Shown: one piece after another, positions 62,701 to 64,000 of the stretch
How positions within the stretch are numbered: the first letter of the stretch is position 1
Layout: each line of letters opens with the position of its first letter
NCBI GenBank assembly: GCA_964035545.1
Contig: OZ037765.1
Span: forward strand, 21,274,495 to 21,338,494
Source of the DNA: Bugula neritina
Lineage: Eukaryota; Bryozoa; Gymnolaemata; Cheilostomatida; Bugulidae
DNA length: 64,000 nucleotides
Direction of reading: 5' to 3'
Position numbers and translations under genes: made by a program
The notes under the pieces: model-generated
What the model was told of the DNA's origin: nothing
Seen by the model: the letters and a program-made list of their open reading frames with translations, nothing else
Databases searched by the model: none

Positions 62701-64000
62701 CGCTCCCGTTCCTGGTGTTGCCTGTCTGCTGCCAAGGAGATGGTTAGCAATCCGTCTGAGTTGAATTTGAGGGAGTCCCAGCGGTGGCAGAACTGTTGGA
62801 ATTCAACGCCCTTCTGCCGCTGCTCCTCCTCACCTGGCCGGCGCCCCTCCTTCTTGGCCCTGAATATCTCTCCCACTACCCCCGGCAGGGTTTCCTGTAA
62901 TCGGCACAAGTCCTGGACATTTCTGGCTAAGGTGGGGTTGACCCGAAGGGCCTGGACAGCATCTGAATGGACATCGGATTGCAGTCGGCCTTGTTCCCAC
63001 CTGTAGGCTTCTGTTTCCTTCAGTTGTGTCTCGACTTCCGAGCGGGCGGGTCCCCCGTCCCGCTTCTCTATATGGAGGCATTGCTTGCAGTCTCTCTCTG
63101 GACGACGGCTCAGACCATCAGCATTTCCATGCTTCCGGCCGGCGCGATGTTCAATCCGATATGAGAATTCTGCAAGTATTTCGAGCCACCTGGCGACCTG
63201 GCTGGAGGGTTCGGCCCGTTTGCACAGCCATATCAGTGATGCATGGTCAGTTCGTAATCTGAACGTTCTACCATATAGATATGGCCGGATATGCTTCACC
63301 GCCTTAACTACTGCTAGGAGTTCCTTCCTGGTCGTGCAGTAGTTTCTTTCGGCGGAGGAGAGGGCCTTGCTGTAGTACGCCACCACTACCTCGGTACCTC
63401 CTTGTACCTGGGACAACACAGCCCCCATACTGTGGTCGCTAGCGTCTGTATCCAAGATATACTGTTTGGTCGGGTCGGGGTAAGCCAGGATGGGTGCCTC
63501 CACTAGCCGGGCCTTGAGATGATCAAAAGCCTGTTGTTCTTCCTGAGTCCAACGCCACCGGACTCCTTTGGCGGTTAGCCGATTTAATGGCTGTGCCATA
63601 CCTGCGAATTCAGGGATATACTGCCGGTAATATCCCACCAGTCCTAGGAACGCTCTTAGTTCATGGATATCTTGGGGAACAGTCCAGTCTTGTACGGCCC
63701 GTACTTTCTCGGGGTCGGTGGCAACGCCGTCCCGGCTGACCACATGTCCGAGATATTTGACTTCCTGCTGCAGGAGAGCACATTTCGAGGGTTTAAGCTT
63801 TAGCCCGGCGGCCCGGAGACGGTCAAAGACCTCGCGCAGACGACTGACATGAGTCGAAAAGTCTGGCGAGATAACAATGACGTCGTCCAGATAGACTAGC
63901 AGCGTCTTCCAGTGTAACCCACTGAGGACCTGCTCCATGAGCCGCTGAAAGGTGGCTGGGGCGGATGTCAGCCCGAATGGCAACACCTTCCATCTCCAGA
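59751..64000 (-). CDS. Ty3/gypsy Pol polyprotein (RT-RNase H-integrase) with long C2H2 zinc-finger extension, 5' partial
   Basis: The open frame runs off the window edge, so gag, protease and the front of RT are missing. Counting from the codon at 63986: RT with FGLTSAPATFQ and YLDD (32-35); RNase H with the DASD motif near 180; integrase zinc finger HHCC near 434-482; integrase core with VAVDLVG, TDQGAQF and the VVERN glutamate (about 508-610); and a GPY/F-type integrase C-terminal domain near 725-775. About 640 further residues follow: a proline-rich stretch, a long polar region, a C2H2-like pair of fingers (CPTCGRSF...H, then CPCG...H; about 1216-1266), and a charged coiled-coil end (SLEDVYRGLDRISEELGRI). 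Reading frame and domains are intact over 4.2 kb. The sequence is far richer in G+C than the host DNA, consistent with a young or compositionally distinct element. Confidence 0.93.
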   Translation of the reverse strand, partial: WRWKVLPFGLTSAPATFQRLMEQVLSGLHWKTLLVYLDDVIVISPDFSTHVSRLREVFDRLRAAGLKLKPSKCALLQQEVKYLGHVVSRDGVATDPEKVRAVQDWTVPQDIHELRAFLGLVGYYRQYIPEFAGMAQPLNRLTAKGVRWRWTQEEQQAFDHLKARLVEAPILAYPDPTKQYILDTDASDHSMGAVLSQVQGGTEVVVAYYSKALSSAERNYCTTRKELLAVVKAVKHIRPYLYGRTFRLRTDHASLIWLCKRAEPSSQVARWLEILAEFSYRIEHRAGRKHGNADGLSRRPERDCKQCLHIEKRDGGPARSEVETQLKETEAYRWEQGRLQSDVHSDAVQALRVNPTLARNVQDLCRLQETLPGVVGEIFRAKKEGRRPGEEEQRQKGVEFQQFCHRWDSLKFNSDGLLTISLAADRQHQERERVVCPHPLRRELIWETHKQAHAGTSRVIRCLQMRWYWPGMTRDVRLQIRQCEICQASKHGRSTETTGRRRLYAGRPWQTVAVDLVGPMPTSARGNNWILVLTDHFTRWADALAIPDASAPTVARALDQHVFCYFGLPEQIHTDQGAQFQSQLMRDLCRVWGVNQSRTTPYHPQGNGVVERNNRMLGDALRSLLLGKSQEEWDAVLPQIMRAYRSTPHSSTQETPNFLMLGRETRVPDHLTYHVPLPEGPVHEYVRELVDRMRTAHEVLREKQWQVRGEDSDEPPLYQAGDWVWMISYRRKRGQSAKLQPKFVGPYCIIEVLPNHTYRVERSGQISVQSEKRLKPYWASPGAVGQAPPLLEPARRPTGGGRAPPTREWELPYNIPERNPEAQEPPPTVQEPPEQPAPQAPPPVRPPPAIPERLDPPTLEVGESRATNPGGQATLPDTEGLRRSQRTRRPPGYLGEYYCGQIGKGYLSSEDEGPPLYYNYSPPNHTTREARYRQGITSMFLTQIGQKPDPEVGKTQARDSRDKPRTHTSFIPIAASTHATRNLISRHLTNMDITPTHLNVEEESGAHPGKSTRLELPPIPENCLGGDDRRNSNSDSQSKFEMWRTHTWNSGGSESPNRDYLLDQDIQSVTLPPPRQLAVSRRVPYKDITNNRVSQPSRVGDIGQTRPAQLSISVVDTDKVVEPASTTLTSFGRSSEIATPQEQVMEGDTETPATVVDIGLDEGEEQSILSSSETTDPPQGLGGAGELGLPRVFSTRSHWTSTKTRILIAEACGEPSNTKCPTCGRSFTSHRRLRIHVQQHYVNSFCPCGEFSFQRDYVLKHQRIGRCHTGRIFDVDADNYLEFRDLILPHISDPKKRELLSQGFPACRPTSQTQPPEDPPSCELPPTQPLRVVVTRAEATAEGDRWTPRETARTRRERRRQGAPRPRSTTPYTTRHTHRGPPESLEDVYRGLDRISEELGRIRRRLQDLEQPARP

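Overview
The window is AT-rich genomic DNA from a multicellular animal. Genes are split by GT-AG introns and are orthologues of metazoan proteins: a Dve/SATB homeodomain factor, ABT1, ERCC4/XPF, cytosolic Hsp70 and a Patched-domain protein. The transposon load (ISL2EU/Harbinger-like, hAT, Ty3/gypsy, LINE remnants) and gene content suggest an aquatic invertebrate, perhaps a lophotrochozoan. I cannot name the species from sequence alone.

Layout. 1-6.3 kb: a five-exon dve/SATB-type gene (+). 7.7-9.6 kb: ABT1 (-), convergent with dve. 9.6-13.7 kb: gene-free, with a 1.4-kb cryptically simple tract built from TAGTAT/TATGAG-like units. 13.7-20.9 kb: ERCC4/XPF (-), 17 exons reconstructed, with one GC-AG intron. 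20.7-50.0 kb: a tandem triplication. Each unit carries a copy of XPF exon 1 (-), a LINE-tail remnant and a heat-shock-promoter-driven hsp70 (+). hsp70-1 carries a 2-base frameshift; copies 2 and 3 are intact and end in EEMD instead of EEVD. 55.3-56.7 kb: the first two coding exons of a Patched-domain membrane protein (+). 58.9-64.0 kb: the 3' half of a Ty3/gypsy retrotransposon (-), GC-rich, whose polyprotein runs about 640 residues past the integrase into a C2H2 zinc-finger region.

Mobile DNA is dated by empty sites in the sister units. Unit 1 holds a 1.08-kb TIR element with a 9-bp target duplication and repeated internal hairpins. Unit 2 holds a 9.2-kb ISL2EU-like transposon with TIRs of about 1.07 kb. 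It encodes a THAP-DDE transposase (frameshifted here) and an apparently intact SAP-SWIM-YqaJ nuclease-like protein. Eight bases from its right end lies a 305-bp insertion (target duplication ACAAT), itself split by a 1.86-kb hAT element (target duplication GTTTAAAA) that contains a perfect 90-bp palindrome. A 339-bp hAT MITE follows the Patched exons.

The most interesting arrangement is the repair gene/chaperone array. The two extra XPF first exons lie upstream of XPF on its own strand, keep the start codon, all codons and a GT donor in the right phase, and sit head-to-head with hsp70 genes. They could act as alternative XPF promoters whose transcripts run antisense through the hsp70 genes. 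All calls rest on reading the sequence; no database search was run.
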